Below are positions 43,696-51,991 of a stretch of DNA of 64,000 nt, piece after piece. How positions within the stretch are numbered: the first letter of the stretch is position 1; each line of letters begins with the position of its first letter. Position numbers and translations under genes: made by a program. The notes below the pieces were generated by a model. That model ran no database searches. It worked only from the letters and a program-made list of their open reading frames with translations, and was not told the origin of the DNA. The stretch lies in NCBI GenBank assembly GCA_035534855.1, contig DATLRD010000014.1:1-64000 (forward strand), written 5' to 3'. The DNA comes from DATARH01 sp035534855. Its GTDB lineage: Bacteria; Pseudomonadota; Alphaproteobacteria; ATCC43930; CGMCC-115725.

Positions 43696-45705
43696 ATGAG
43701 CGATCAGGTCGAAGAAAAGGCCGACTTGCTCGCTACGCCGGCCCTGCGCGCCTGGGCGACGCCTCGGTTTCGCTCGGTCGGCGTCGCCTGCGTGCTGGCT
43801 GGGGCGCTGTTGTTTCCGCCGCTCATCCGCAATGACGGCGATGTCGACGCGGCGGCCAACGCGCTGTCCTTTGCGGCCCTGGCGCTCGGCCTCAATATCG
43901 TGGTCGGGTTCGCCGGCCTCCTCGATCTCGGCTATGCCGCGTTTTTTGCGATCGGCGCCTATTCCTATGGCGCGCTTGCATCCTTCCAGCTGCATCCGGC
44001 GTGGAGCGGCTTCTGGGAGCCGTTTCAATGGCTCGGCCTCGTTGCCGACCTCAACGGAACGGTGCATTTTCAGGTGTCGTTCTGGTTGATGATGCCGATC
44101 TCGGCGGCCATAGCCGCGTTTTTCGGCTGTCTGTTCGGTGCGCCGACGCTGCGGCTCAAGGGCGATTATCTGGCGATCGTCACGCTCGGCTTCGGCGAGA
44201 TCGTGCCGATCGTCGCGCGCAACTGGCCGACCGTTACCAACGGCGCCCAGGGTTTGAACGGCGTTCTGCCGCCGCAGTTCTTCGGGTACAATTTTGGAGT
44301 GAGCGCCACGCCCTATTACTATGTAGGGGTGGCGCTCGTCGCGTTGCTGATCTTCACCAGCACGCGGCTCAAATTCTCGCGTGTCGGCCGCGCCTGGATG
44401 GCGATCCGCGAAGACGAGATCGCCGCTGGGGCGATGGGGGTCAACCGGGTCAAGTTCAAGCTCCTCGCGTTTTCGATCGGCGCCGCCTTTGCCGGCGCCA
44501 CCGGCACCCTTTATGTCGCGAAACTGCAGACCGCGACGCCCGAGATGTTCATGTTTCCGGTTTCGGTCATGCTGCTGGTGATGATTGTCTTTGGCGGCAT
44601 GGGCAGCGTGTGGGGCGTCGTGCTGGGGGCCCTGGTCCTGCAACTGCTGCAATCGTGGTTCCTGCAGAGCCTGTCGGGATGGATCAACGGCCTCGGCCGT
44701 CTTGTCCATGTCGAGTGGCTGGAAAAGATCCAGCTCGCCTCGTCGACCGAGCTGATCTTCGGCATCATCCTCGTCACGATGATGCTGTACCGGCGCCAGG
44801 GCCTGATCCCGGCATCGCGCCCGGTGCAGGGCCTGACCCTGGCGCAGCAGACCGCACAGGTGATCCGCGGCGGGTTCGAGGATGTCGAGCGCCTCAAGGG
44901 CCTCGGCGCGCTCGACCGTGAGCCGGAGGGCCCGCTGCTCGACATTGCCGACCTGACCGTGCGGTTCGGCGGGCTGGTCGCGCTGCGATCGGTGTCGTTG
45001 CAGGTGCCGGCGCACGGCGTGATCGCGGTGATCGGGCCCAACGGCTCGGGCAAATCGACGCTGTTCAACACCGTCACCGGGCTGGTGGCGGCCGATGAGG
45101 GAAGGGTCGGCTTTGCCGGCGGCGACATCACCCGGCTGCCGCCGCACGCCGTGCTCGAACGCGGCATCGCCCGCACGTTCCAGAACATCCGGCTGTTTCC
45201 GAACCTGAGCGTGCTGGAAAACGTGATGATCGGGATGCACGCGCGGATGCATACCGGGGTGGTCGGCGCGCTAATGCGGTTGCCGCGCACCCGGCGCGAA
45301 GAGGAGGAGGCACGCGAGCGGGCGCGCAACATCCTGGCGATCTTCGGCAACCGGCTAGTGCCACGCGCCGATCACGTCGTTTCCAGCCTCAGCTACGCCA
45401 ACCGGCGCCGCGCCGAGATCGCCCGGGCGCTCGCCTCGCAGCCCAAATTGCTGCTGCTCGACGAACCGACCGCCGGGATGAACCCGGCCGAGACATTGGA
45501 GCTGGCCGAGCAGATCAAGAGCCTCCACCGCATCGGCCTCACCATCGTATTGATCGAGCACAAGCTCGACGTGGTGGTCAGCCTCGCCGACCGGGTGGTC
45601 GTGCTCGACCACGGCGAGAAGATCGCCGAGGGCACGCCCGATGTGGTGCGGCGCGACGAGGGGGTGATCCGCGCCTATCTCGGCCGGAGTGCGGCGGTTG
45701 CCTGA
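43696..45705 (+). CDS. livMG: Fused LivM permease and LivG ATPase
   Basis: The 669-aa protein is a LivM permease (about 1-370; VVGFAGLLDLGYAAFFAIGA, LRLKGDYLAIVTLGFGEIVP, GGMGSVWGVVLGALVLQLLQ) joined to a LivG ATPase (about 405-669; Walker A GPNGSGKSTL, Walker B LLLLDEPTAGMNP, switch His in LIEHKLDVV). The ABC signature is SLSYANRRRAEIARAL rather than the usual LSYGQQRRLEIARAL, lacking the Gly-Gln. Usually livM and livG are separate genes. No stop or frame break lies between the halves, so this is a true fusion. The tail overlaps livF by 17 nt. Confidence 0.93.
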   Translation: MSDQVEEKADLLATPALRAWATPRFRSVGVACVLAGALLFPPLIRNDGDVDAAANALSFAALALGLNIVVGFAGLLDLGYAAFFAIGAYSYGALASFQLHPAWSGFWEPFQWLGLVADLNGTVHFQVSFWLMMPISAAIAAFFGCLFGAPTLRLKGDYLAIVTLGFGEIVPIVARNWPTVTNGAQGLNGVLPPQFFGYNFGVSATPYYYVGVALVALLIFTSTRLKFSRVGRAWMAIREDEIAAGAMGVNRVKFKLLAFSIGAAFAGATGTLYVAKLQTATPEMFMFPVSVMLLVMIVFGGMGSVWGVVLGALVLQLLQSWFLQSLSGWINGLGRLVHVEWLEKIQLASSTELIFGIILVTMMLYRRQGLIPASRPVQGLTLAQQTAQVIRGGFEDVERLKGLGALDREPEGPLLDIADLTVRFGGLVALRSVSLQVPAHGVIAVIGPNGSGKSTLFNTVTGLVAADEGRVGFAGGDITRLPPHAVLERGIARTFQNIRLFPNLSVLENVMIGMHARMHTGVVGALMRLPRTRREEEEARERARNILAIFGNRLVPRADHVVSSLSYANRRRAEIARALASQPKLLLLDEPTAGMNPAETLELAEQIKSLHRIGLTIVLIEHKLDVVVSLADRVVVLDHGEKIAEGTPDVVRRDEGVIRAYLGRSAAVA

Positions 45706-46441
45706 CGCGCCGGCCTCGCCGCTCCTCGAATTCCAGGCGGTCGATACCCACTACGGTGATCTGCATGTGCTGAAATCGGTCGATTACCGGATCGATTCGG
45801 GCGAGATCGTGTGCCTCTTGGGGGGCAACGCGTCGGGCAAATCGACGACCATGAAGGCGATCATGGGGATCGTTGTGCCGACCCGCGGCGAGGTCGTATA
45901 CGACGGCAAATCGCTGAAGGGCGTCACCATCGCCGAGCGGGTGCGCCGCGGGATCGCACCGGTGCTCGAGGCACGGCGCCTGTTTCCGCGCATGACCGTC
46001 TACGAGAACCTGGAGATGGGGGCCTATACGCGCGCGGTGCGCGGCGCCGAGTTTGAGGCCGATCTGGAGCGGGTGTTTACGCTGTTTCCGCGGGTCAAGG
46101 AGCGGTTGCGGCAGCTTGCCGGCACGCTGTCGGGCGGCGAGCAGCAGATGGTGGCGATCGGCCGGGCGCTGATGGCGCGGCCGCGGCTCCTCTGCATGGA
46201 CGAGCCGTCGATGGGCCTGTCGCCGGTGTTTGTCGAGCAGGTTTTCGATATCATCCAGACGATCAATGCCCAGGGCACGACGATCTTCATGGTCGAGCAG
46301 AATGCCAACATGGCGCTGTCGATCGCCCACCGTGCCTATGTGTTGCAGACTGGGCAGGTCGTGCTTAGCGGCCCGGCCGCCGAGCTGCGCCAGAACCCGA
46401 TGATCCGCGAGGCTTATCTCGGCGAGATGAAGGTCGAGTAA
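45689..46441 (+). CDS. livF: HAAT-type ABC transporter ATPase LivF
   Basis: The 250-aa ATPase has Walker A GGNASGKSTT, the signature TLSGGEQQMVAIGRALM, Walker B RLLCMDEPSMGLSP and the switch His replaced in FMVEQNANMALSIA, as usual in LivF. A GTG at 45689 is used, inside the end of livMG. It completes the transporter (binding protein, LivH, LivM-LivG, LivF). Confidence 0.92.
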   Translation: MRRLPDAPASPLLEFQAVDTHYGDLHVLKSVDYRIDSGEIVCLLGGNASGKSTTMKAIMGIVVPTRGEVVYDGKSLKGVTIAERVRRGIAPVLEARRLFPRMTVYENLEMGAYTRAVRGAEFEADLERVFTLFPRVKERLRQLAGTLSGGEQQMVAIGRALMARPRLLCMDEPSMGLSPVFVEQVFDIIQTINAQGTTIFMVEQNANMALSIAHRAYVLQTGQVVLSGPAAELRQNPMIREAYLGEMKVE

Positions 46442-46471
46442 CCGCGGTCCTTGAAACCTTTGCCAGGCGCG

Positions 46472-47956
46472 ATGGCCGATTTTCTGAACAGCATCCCGAC
46501 TGCCGAATGGTTTGACCGCCTGAGGGCCGCGCTCGGTTCGCCGCAAATCCTCGGGTCGCTGGCGCTGCAGCTCGTCGTCATCGCCGCGATGCTCGGGCTG
46601 TGCTGGGGCGTGCGGGTGCTGACCCGGCCGTGGACGCAACACCTCGCGGCGATGACCGCCCAGCGCTTCCCGCATTGGCAGGTGGTGACCGGGCTCGATC
46701 GCTGCGCCTGGCTGCTTTACGCCTGGCTGCTGCTCGCGGTCGCGGTGCGCACCGGCACCGCGCTGGGCCGCGACTGGCACCTGGTGCAGATAGCCTCGGA
46801 TGTCGCCGCGTTGTGGCTGGTGCTGCGGGCCACAACGCTGATGCTGCGCGACGCCGTGATCGGCCGCCTCATCGCCACGGTCGCCTGGGCGATCTTTGCC
46901 CTCGACCTGCTCGGCCTGTTGAAGCCGACCGAGGCCGCGCTCGACGCGCTGGCGATCACGATCGGCACGCTGCGCCTGTCGGTGCTGCTGTTCGCCAAGG
47001 CGGCGATCGTCATCGCGGTGCTGTTGTGGGGTGCGACGGCGCTGGCCCGGGTGATCGGCGCGCGGCTGCAGCACGTCGCCGGGCTCAGCCCGTCGCTCAG
47101 GGTGCTGAGCGCCAACCTGATCCGCATCGTGCTGGTGTCGGTGGCGTTGATCATCGGGCTCAACACCGTCGGGATCGACTTGACCGCGGTCACCGTATTC
47201 AGCGGGGCGATCGGCGTCGGCGTCGGTTTTGGGTTGCAAAAAATCGTCTCGAATTTCGTCAGCGGCATCATTCTCTTGACCGAGCAGTCGATAAAGCCGG
47301 GCGACGTGATCGAGGTCGGCAGCACGTTCGGCCGCGTCAGTTCGCTCGGCGCGCGCTATGCCTCGGTGCTCGGCCGCGACGGCAAGGAATACCTGATCCC
47401 CAACGAGAACCTGATCACCAACCAGGTGATCAACTGGTCGTATTCGAACCCACTGGTGCGGGTCGATGCCGATTTTGGCGTGGCCTATGCGAGCGATCTG
47501 CGCCAGGTGCGGGATTTGGCGGTCGCGGCGGCGCGGCGGGTGGCGCGGGTGCTGCCCGCACCGCAGCCGGTGTGTCACATCACCGGGTTTGGCGACAGCT
47601 CGGTCAATCTCGTCCTGCGCTTCTGGATCAACGACCCGTCCGACGGCGTCACCAACATCAAGGGCGACGTGTTTCTGGCGGTGTGGGAAATCTTTCACGA
47701 GCACGGCGTCGAGATTCCGTTTCCGCAGCGCGACGTACACCTGCGCATGGTTTCCCCGGCGGCGGACGGCGGCGGCGCGCTCGCGGGGTCACAGCCGGAC
47801 CCGGCGCAGCCTGAGCGCGTTGGTGACGACCAGGATCGAGCTCGCACTCATCGCCGCGCTGGCGATCATCGGGTTGAGCAGCGGCCCGCCGAACGGGTAC
47901 AGCACGCCGGCCGCGACCGGCACCGCGAGCCCATTGAAGACGAACGCGAAGAATAG
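46472..47956 (+). CDS. MscS-family mechanosensitive channel
   Basis: The protein of about 494 aa has four or more N-terminal membrane helices, then the pore helix and MscS core: TAVTVFSGAIGVGVGFGLQK, VSNFVSGIILLTEQSIKPGD, DVIEVGSTFGRVSSLGARYA, and IPNENLITNQVINWSY. It opens under membrane tension to release solutes. The last 50 or so residues (HRRAGDHRVEQRPAERVQHA and following) are Arg/Glu-rich and encoded antisense to the end of the copper ATPase gene, an overlap of 168 nt. They may be a genuine tail or simply the result of stop-codon loss. A TTG start at 46451 in the same frame is also possible. Confidence 0.88.
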   Translation: MADFLNSIPTAEWFDRLRAALGSPQILGSLALQLVVIAAMLGLCWGVRVLTRPWTQHLAAMTAQRFPHWQVVTGLDRCAWLLYAWLLLAVAVRTGTALGRDWHLVQIASDVAALWLVLRATTLMLRDAVIGRLIATVAWAIFALDLLGLLKPTEAALDALAITIGTLRLSVLLFAKAAIVIAVLLWGATALARVIGARLQHVAGLSPSLRVLSANLIRIVLVSVALIIGLNTVGIDLTAVTVFSGAIGVGVGFGLQKIVSNFVSGIILLTEQSIKPGDVIEVGSTFGRVSSLGARYASVLGRDGKEYLIPNENLITNQVINWSYSNPLVRVDADFGVAYASDLRQVRDLAVAAARRVARVLPAPQPVCHITGFGDSSVNLVLRFWINDPSDGVTNIKGDVFLAVWEIFHEHGVEIPFPQRDVHLRMVSPAADGGGALAGSQPDPAQPERVGDDQDRARTHRRAGDHRVEQRPAERVQHAGRDRHREPIEDEREE

Positions 47957-50110
47957 GTTCTGGCGAATGTTGCGCATCGTCGCGCGGCTGAGGCGCCGGG
48001 CCCGGACGATGCCCGACAGATCGCCTTTGAGCAGCGTCACCGCGGCGCTCTCCATCGCCACGTCGGCGCCGGTGCCCATCGCGATCCCAATCTCGGCCTG
48101 GGTCAGCGCCGGCGCGTCGTTGATGCCGTCACCGGCCATTGCGACGACCCGGCCCGCCTGCTGCAGCCGCCGGATTGCCCCGGCCTTCGCGTCGGGCAGC
48201 ACCTCGGCAACGATCTCGTCGATGCCGAGTGCGCGCCCGACCGCCTCAGCCGTGCGCCGGCTGTCGCCGGTCAGCATGACGATGTGGAGGCCCTCACCGC
48301 GCAGCGCGGTGAGGGCGGCGGCGGCCGTGTCCTTGACCCGGTCAGACACCGTAACGAGACCGGCTGCGGTGCCGTCGACCGCCACCAGCATCACGCCCCG
48401 CCCGTCGGCGCGCAGCGCATCGGCGCGCGTCGCGAGATCGCCGGGGTCGATGGCGAGCTCGGCGAGCAGCGCAGCGTTGCCGACCGCAACCCGCCGACCC
48501 TCGACGGTGCCGACGACGCCCCTGCCGGTCTCGGACGTGAAATCCGTGACGGGGCCGAGGGCCAGCCCCCGCGCTTCGGCGCCGGCGACGATCGCAGCGG
48601 AAAGCGGGTGCGCGCTGCCGCGCTCGACACTGGCCGTCAGCCGCAGCAAGTCGTTCTCGTCCACGGCGCCCGTCGCGATGACGTCGCCGAGGTGCGGTCG
48701 GCCTTCGGTCAGCGTGCCGGTCTTGTCGACCACCAGCGTGTCGGCCCGCTCCAGCAATTCGAGCGCGCCGGCATTCTTGATCAGCACCCCGGCGTGGGCG
48801 CCGCGTCCGGTGCCGACCATGATCGACATCGGGGTCGCCAGCCCCAGCGCACACGGGCAGGCGATCAGCAGCACGGCGATCGCATTGACCAGGGCAAACC
48901 CCAGGGCCGGCGGCGGACCAAACAGCGCCCAGGCAATAAAAGTCAGTACCGCGATGCCGGCAACGGTCGGCACAAACCATCCGGCGACCGTGTCGACGAG
49001 GCGCTGGACCGGCGCGCGGGAGCGCTGCGCCTCGGCGACCATGCGGACGATCTGAGCGAGGATCGTCTCGTCGCCGACCCGCTCGGCCCGCATCACAAAG
49101 CTGCCGGTGGTGTTGAGCGTCGCCCCGGTCACCGTGTCGCCCGGAGATTTCGCGACCGGCAGGGGTTCTCCGGTCAGCATCGCCTCGTCGACCGCGCTGC
49201 TGCCGTCGAGCACGACGCCGTCGACCGGTACCGCGTCGCCGGGGCGCACGCGCAGCCGGTCGCCGGGCTTGACGCGATCGAGCGGAATGTCCTCTTCCGC
49301 CCCGTCGTCGCGCACCCGGCGGGCCTGTTTGGGGGCCAGGTTCAGCAGCGCGCGGATCGCGCCGCCGGTCTGCGCGCGGGCGCGCAACTCGAGCACCTGG
49401 CCGAGCAGCACCAGCGTCACGATGACCGAAGCAGCCTCGAAATAGAGCGGGACGCTGCCGTCCGCTTCGCGGAAATTTGCCGGGAACAGCCCGGGGGCCA
49501 ACGCCGCGACCAGGCTGTAGCCGTAGGCGATCCCGGTGCCGAGCCCGATCAGCGTGAACATGTTGAGGTGCCGCGAGGCGATCGATTCCCCGAACCGGCG
49601 GAAGAACGGCGCGCCGGCCCACAACACCGCGACGCTGGCGAGCGCGAGCTGCACCCAAACCGCGATCCCGGCGCCGAAATGCAAGAAATGTCCGCCCATC
49701 GCCAGCACGACCAGCGGGACGGACGCCGCGACCGCGACCCAGAAGCGGCGCGTCATGTCGCGCAATTCCGGATTGTCGGGCGTGTCGGCGGTCGGCACCA
49801 TCGGTTCGAGCGCCATGCCGCAGAGCGGGCAGGCGCCCGGCTCGTCCCGCACGATCTCGGGGTGCATCGGGCAGGTCCATTTGCCCGAGCGCGACGGCGG
49901 CGTTTCCGCTTGTGGCCCCGGCTCTGGCGCCAGAAAGTGCTGCGGATCGGCCACGAAGCGCTCGCGGCAGCGGGCGCCGCAGAAGTAATAGCGGGTGCCG
50001 GCGTGCTCGGCGTGATGGCGCGCCGTCGCCGGGTTCACCGTCATCCCGCACACCGGGTCGCGCACGGTCTGCGGATCGGTTTCGGCTGGGGCTGGCTCGG
50101 TGGTGGTCAC
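47789..50110 (-). CDS. copA: Copper-type P-type ATPase with YHS and heavy-metal-binding domains
   Basis: The 773-aa P1B-ATPase starts with a YHS domain (DPVCGMTVNPATARHHAEHA, FCGARCRERF; about 15-60) and a short zinc-ribbon-like metal-binding motif (WTCPMHPEIVRDEPGACPLC), in place of an HMA domain. The core has TGEP, the transmembrane metal motif CPC (LIACPCALGLATP), the phosphorylation site DKTGTLTEG, SAHPLSA and GDGINDAPAL. It exports Cu(I) or a similar metal. The GTG at 50110 has AAGGAGG 8 nt before it; a longer frame starts at ATG 50140. Control by the divergent MerR gene is likely. Confidence 0.93.
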   Translation of the reverse strand: MTTTEPAPAETDPQTVRDPVCGMTVNPATARHHAEHAGTRYYFCGARCRERFVADPQHFLAPEPGPQAETPPSRSGKWTCPMHPEIVRDEPGACPLCGMALEPMVPTADTPDNPELRDMTRRFWVAVAASVPLVVLAMGGHFLHFGAGIAVWVQLALASVAVLWAGAPFFRRFGESIASRHLNMFTLIGLGTGIAYGYSLVAALAPGLFPANFREADGSVPLYFEAASVIVTLVLLGQVLELRARAQTGGAIRALLNLAPKQARRVRDDGAEEDIPLDRVKPGDRLRVRPGDAVPVDGVVLDGSSAVDEAMLTGEPLPVAKSPGDTVTGATLNTTGSFVMRAERVGDETILAQIVRMVAEAQRSRAPVQRLVDTVAGWFVPTVAGIAVLTFIAWALFGPPPALGFALVNAIAVLLIACPCALGLATPMSIMVGTGRGAHAGVLIKNAGALELLERADTLVVDKTGTLTEGRPHLGDVIATGAVDENDLLRLTASVERGSAHPLSAAIVAGAEARGLALGPVTDFTSETGRGVVGTVEGRRVAVGNAALLAELAIDPGDLATRADALRADGRGVMLVAVDGTAAGLVTVSDRVKDTAAAALTALRGEGLHIVMLTGDSRRTAEAVGRALGIDEIVAEVLPDAKAGAIRRLQQAGRVVAMAGDGINDAPALTQAEIGIAMGTGADVAMESAAVTLLKGDLSGIVRARRLSRATMRNIRQNLFFAFVFNGLAVPVAAGVLYPFGGPLLNPMIASAAMSASSILVVTNALRLRRVRL

Positions 50111-50139
50111 GGCGGGGCCTCCTTGACGATCGATGACCA

Positions 50140-50170
50140 AATCTACAATCTGTAGCGGCTACAGATACAA
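50140..50170 (-). promoter_or_regulatory. MerR-type operator-promoter of copA
   Basis: On the minus strand a -35 box TTGTAT (50165-50170) and a -10 box TAGATT (50140-50145) are separated by 19 bp. The spacer is nearly filled by the dyad ATCTGTAGCCGCTACAGAT (50148-50166; 9-bp arms). A 19-bp spacer with a dyad is the hallmark of MerR-activated promoters. Confidence 0.8.
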
Positions 50171-50190
50171 GTGCCACTTTCGAGGCGGAA

Positions 50191-50592
50191 ATGACCATCG
50201 CGATCGGCGAGTTGTCGCGGCGGACCGATTGCAACATCGAGACGATCCGCTATTACGAGCGCATCGGCCTGCTGCCGCAACCCGACCGCAGCGGCGGGCG
50301 GTTTCGCCGCTATAGCTTTAACGACGTGGCGCGGCTCCGGTTCATCCGCCGGGCACGTCAGCTCGGCTTCGCGCTCGACGATGTGCGCACCCTATTGCGC
50401 CTGTCGGCGACCGACAGCGGGGACATGCGGGCCGAGGCGCGCAGCGTGTTCTCGGCGCATATCGAAGAGATCCGCGCCAAGATCGCCGACCTTCAGTCGA
50501 TGGAGCGGGTTTTGACCGAGGCGGTCGAGGAATGCGCCGCCGGCCGGCACCCGAACTGCCCGCTGATCGAAGTGCTTTCGGGCGGTCATTAG
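50191..50592 (+). CDS. MerR-family metal-responsive regulator (CueR/HmrR-like)
   Basis: The 133-aa protein has the MerR HTH (MTIAIGELSRRTDCNIETIR, YYERIGLLPQPDRS), a long dimerisation helix (about 80-112, DMRAEARSVFSAHIEEIRAK) and two C-terminal Cys in ECAAGRHPNCPLIEVL, the copper or other soft-metal binding loop. It is divergent from copA across an 80-nt gap holding the operator at 50140-50170. Spacing of the two Cys is 8 residues. The metal could also be lead, cadmium or zinc. Confidence 0.85.
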   Translation: MTIAIGELSRRTDCNIETIRYYERIGLLPQPDRSGGRFRRYSFNDVARLRFIRRARQLGFALDDVRTLLRLSATDSGDMRAEARSVFSAHIEEIRAKIADLQSMERVLTEAVEECAAGRHPNCPLIEVLSGGH

Positions 50593-50615
50593 CCCTATGC
50601 GGTCATTAGCGCTAT
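50582..50615. repeat. 17-nt tandem duplication at 3' end of MerR gene
   Basis: GCGGTCATTAGCCCTAT (50582-50598) is repeated as GCGGTCATTAGCGCTAT (50599-50615), one mismatch. The first unit includes the MerR stop codon (TAG, 50590-50592), the second a TATACT-like -10 box just before the DUF29 gene. Confidence 0.75.
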
Positions 50616-50627
50616 ACTGTGCCGGCC

Positions 50628-51101
50628 ATGCCCGACGGACCGCGCTACGACGAGGATTTCTACGCCTGGACCCGGTACCAGGCCGAGGTGCTGCGCGCGC
50701 TGCGTACCGACGACAACCGCTTCGACCGCGAAAACGTCGCCGAGGAGATCGAATCCTCGGGAAACAGCCAACGCGACGCCGCGCGCAGCCACGTGCCCCG
50801 CATCATCGAGCATCTGCTGAAAATGGAATATTCGCCGGCAGCCGATCCGCGCTATGGCTGGATGCGCTCTATCGTCGAGGCGCGGGCGACACTCGGCGAC
50901 CTGCTTTCCGCGACTTTGCGCCGCGATCTGGAAGCGACATTGCCGAAACTGTATCGGGATGCTCGGCAAGCCGCGCTGCTTAGTCTGCTGGAATACGGCG
51001 AGGGGGATGCCGCGGCAGCCCTGCCGCCGGCCTGCGGCTACACGCTCGACGACATCCTGCGTGACGACTGGTATATCGAGCCGCAGGAGGCAACAAAATG
51101 A
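50628..51101 (+). CDS. DUF29 protein
   Basis: The 157-aa protein matches DUF29 by YDEDFYAWTRYQAEVLRALR, VAEEIESSGNSQRDAARSHV, and the HLLKMEYSP and GWMRSIVEARATLGDLL blocks. It is all-helical and cytoplasmic; the function is unknown although the family is common in alphaproteobacteria and cyanobacteria. ATG at 50628 was chosen; a GTG at 50619 adds three residues. The stop overlaps the deacetylase start by ATGA. Confidence 0.8.
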   Translation: MPDGPRYDEDFYAWTRYQAEVLRALRTDDNRFDRENVAEEIESSGNSQRDAARSHVPRIIEHLLKMEYSPAADPRYGWMRSIVEARATLGDLLSATLRRDLEATLPKLYRDARQAALLSLLEYGEGDAAAALPPACGYTLDDILRDDWYIEPQEATK

Positions 51102-51991
51102 CCCGCGATTTTGTCGGTTACGGCGCTGTGCCGCCGCACGCGAACTGGCCGGGCAACGCACGCATCGCGGTCAACTTCGTGATCAATTTCGAGGAAGGCT
51201 CGGAGTTGTCTTACCCGGCCGGCGACGGGGTTTCCGAGACCGGGCTGATCGAGGCGGCGAGCACCGATGCGGGCATGGGGCGCGATCTCGCCGCCGAAAG
51301 CATGTTCGAATACGGCAGCCGCGTCGGCTGGTGGCGGCTGCACCGCACCTTCACCAGATACCGGCTGCCGGTAACGCTGTTTGCCTGCGCCCGCGCCTTC
51401 GCCGCCAACCCGGAGGCCGCCGCCGCGGTGGCTGCCGGCGACTGGGACATCTGCGGCCACGGCTATCGCTGGATCAAGCACTACGAGCTGGAAGAGGCCG
51501 AGGAGCGGCGCCAGATCGCCGCCGCGGTCACGATGATCCGCGAGACCACCGGCAAGCCGACGCTGGGCTGGTATTGCCGCTATTCGCCGTCGGTCAACAC
51601 CCGCCGCGTCGTCGCGGAGCATGGCGGGTTTCTCTATGACAGCGACGCCTACAACGACGAACTGCCCTATTGGGTGCGGGTCGGCGAGCGGCCGCATCTC
51701 GTCGTGCCCTACACGCTGGTCGCCAACGACGTCAAATTCGGTCGCGGCGTGCTCGGCACCGGCGAGGATTTTTTCGCGTTTCTGCGCGACACCTTCGACC
51801 TGCTCTACGAGGAAGGAGCGGAGCGGCCGCGCATGATGACGATCGGGCTCCACATGCGGCTCAGCGGGCATCCCGGCCGCGCCGCCGGGCTCATTCGCTT
51901 TATCGAGCACATCACCGCGAAAGACCGGGTGTGGATCTGCCGGCGGGAAGACATCGCCCGCCACTGGGCGGCTCAGTTTCCGCCGGGCTGA
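51098..51991 (+). CDS. Polysaccharide deacetylase / PuuE-like allantoinase family protein
   Basis: The 297-aa NodB-type protein has RDFVGYGAVPPHANWPGNAR, AVNFVINFEEGSELS, YGSRVGWWRLHRTFTRYRLP, GHGYRWI, GWYCRYSPSVNTRRVVAEHG, and FLYDSDAYNDELPYWV, the pattern of PuuE-type metal-independent allantoinases and chitin-deacetylase-like enzymes. The acceptor may be allantoin or another amide; no other purine gene is nearby. It is coupled to the DUF29 gene and converges with an NlpC/P60 gene (19-nt overlap). Confidence 0.82.
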   Translation: MTRDFVGYGAVPPHANWPGNARIAVNFVINFEEGSELSYPAGDGVSETGLIEAASTDAGMGRDLAAESMFEYGSRVGWWRLHRTFTRYRLPVTLFACARAFAANPEAAAAVAAGDWDICGHGYRWIKHYELEEAEERRQIAAAVTMIRETTGKPTLGWYCRYSPSVNTRRVVAEHGGFLYDSDAYNDELPYWVRVGERPHLVVPYTLVANDVKFGRGVLGTGEDFFAFLRDTFDLLYEEGAERPRMMTIGLHMRLSGHPGRAAGLIRFIEHITAKDRVWICRREDIARHWAAQFPPG

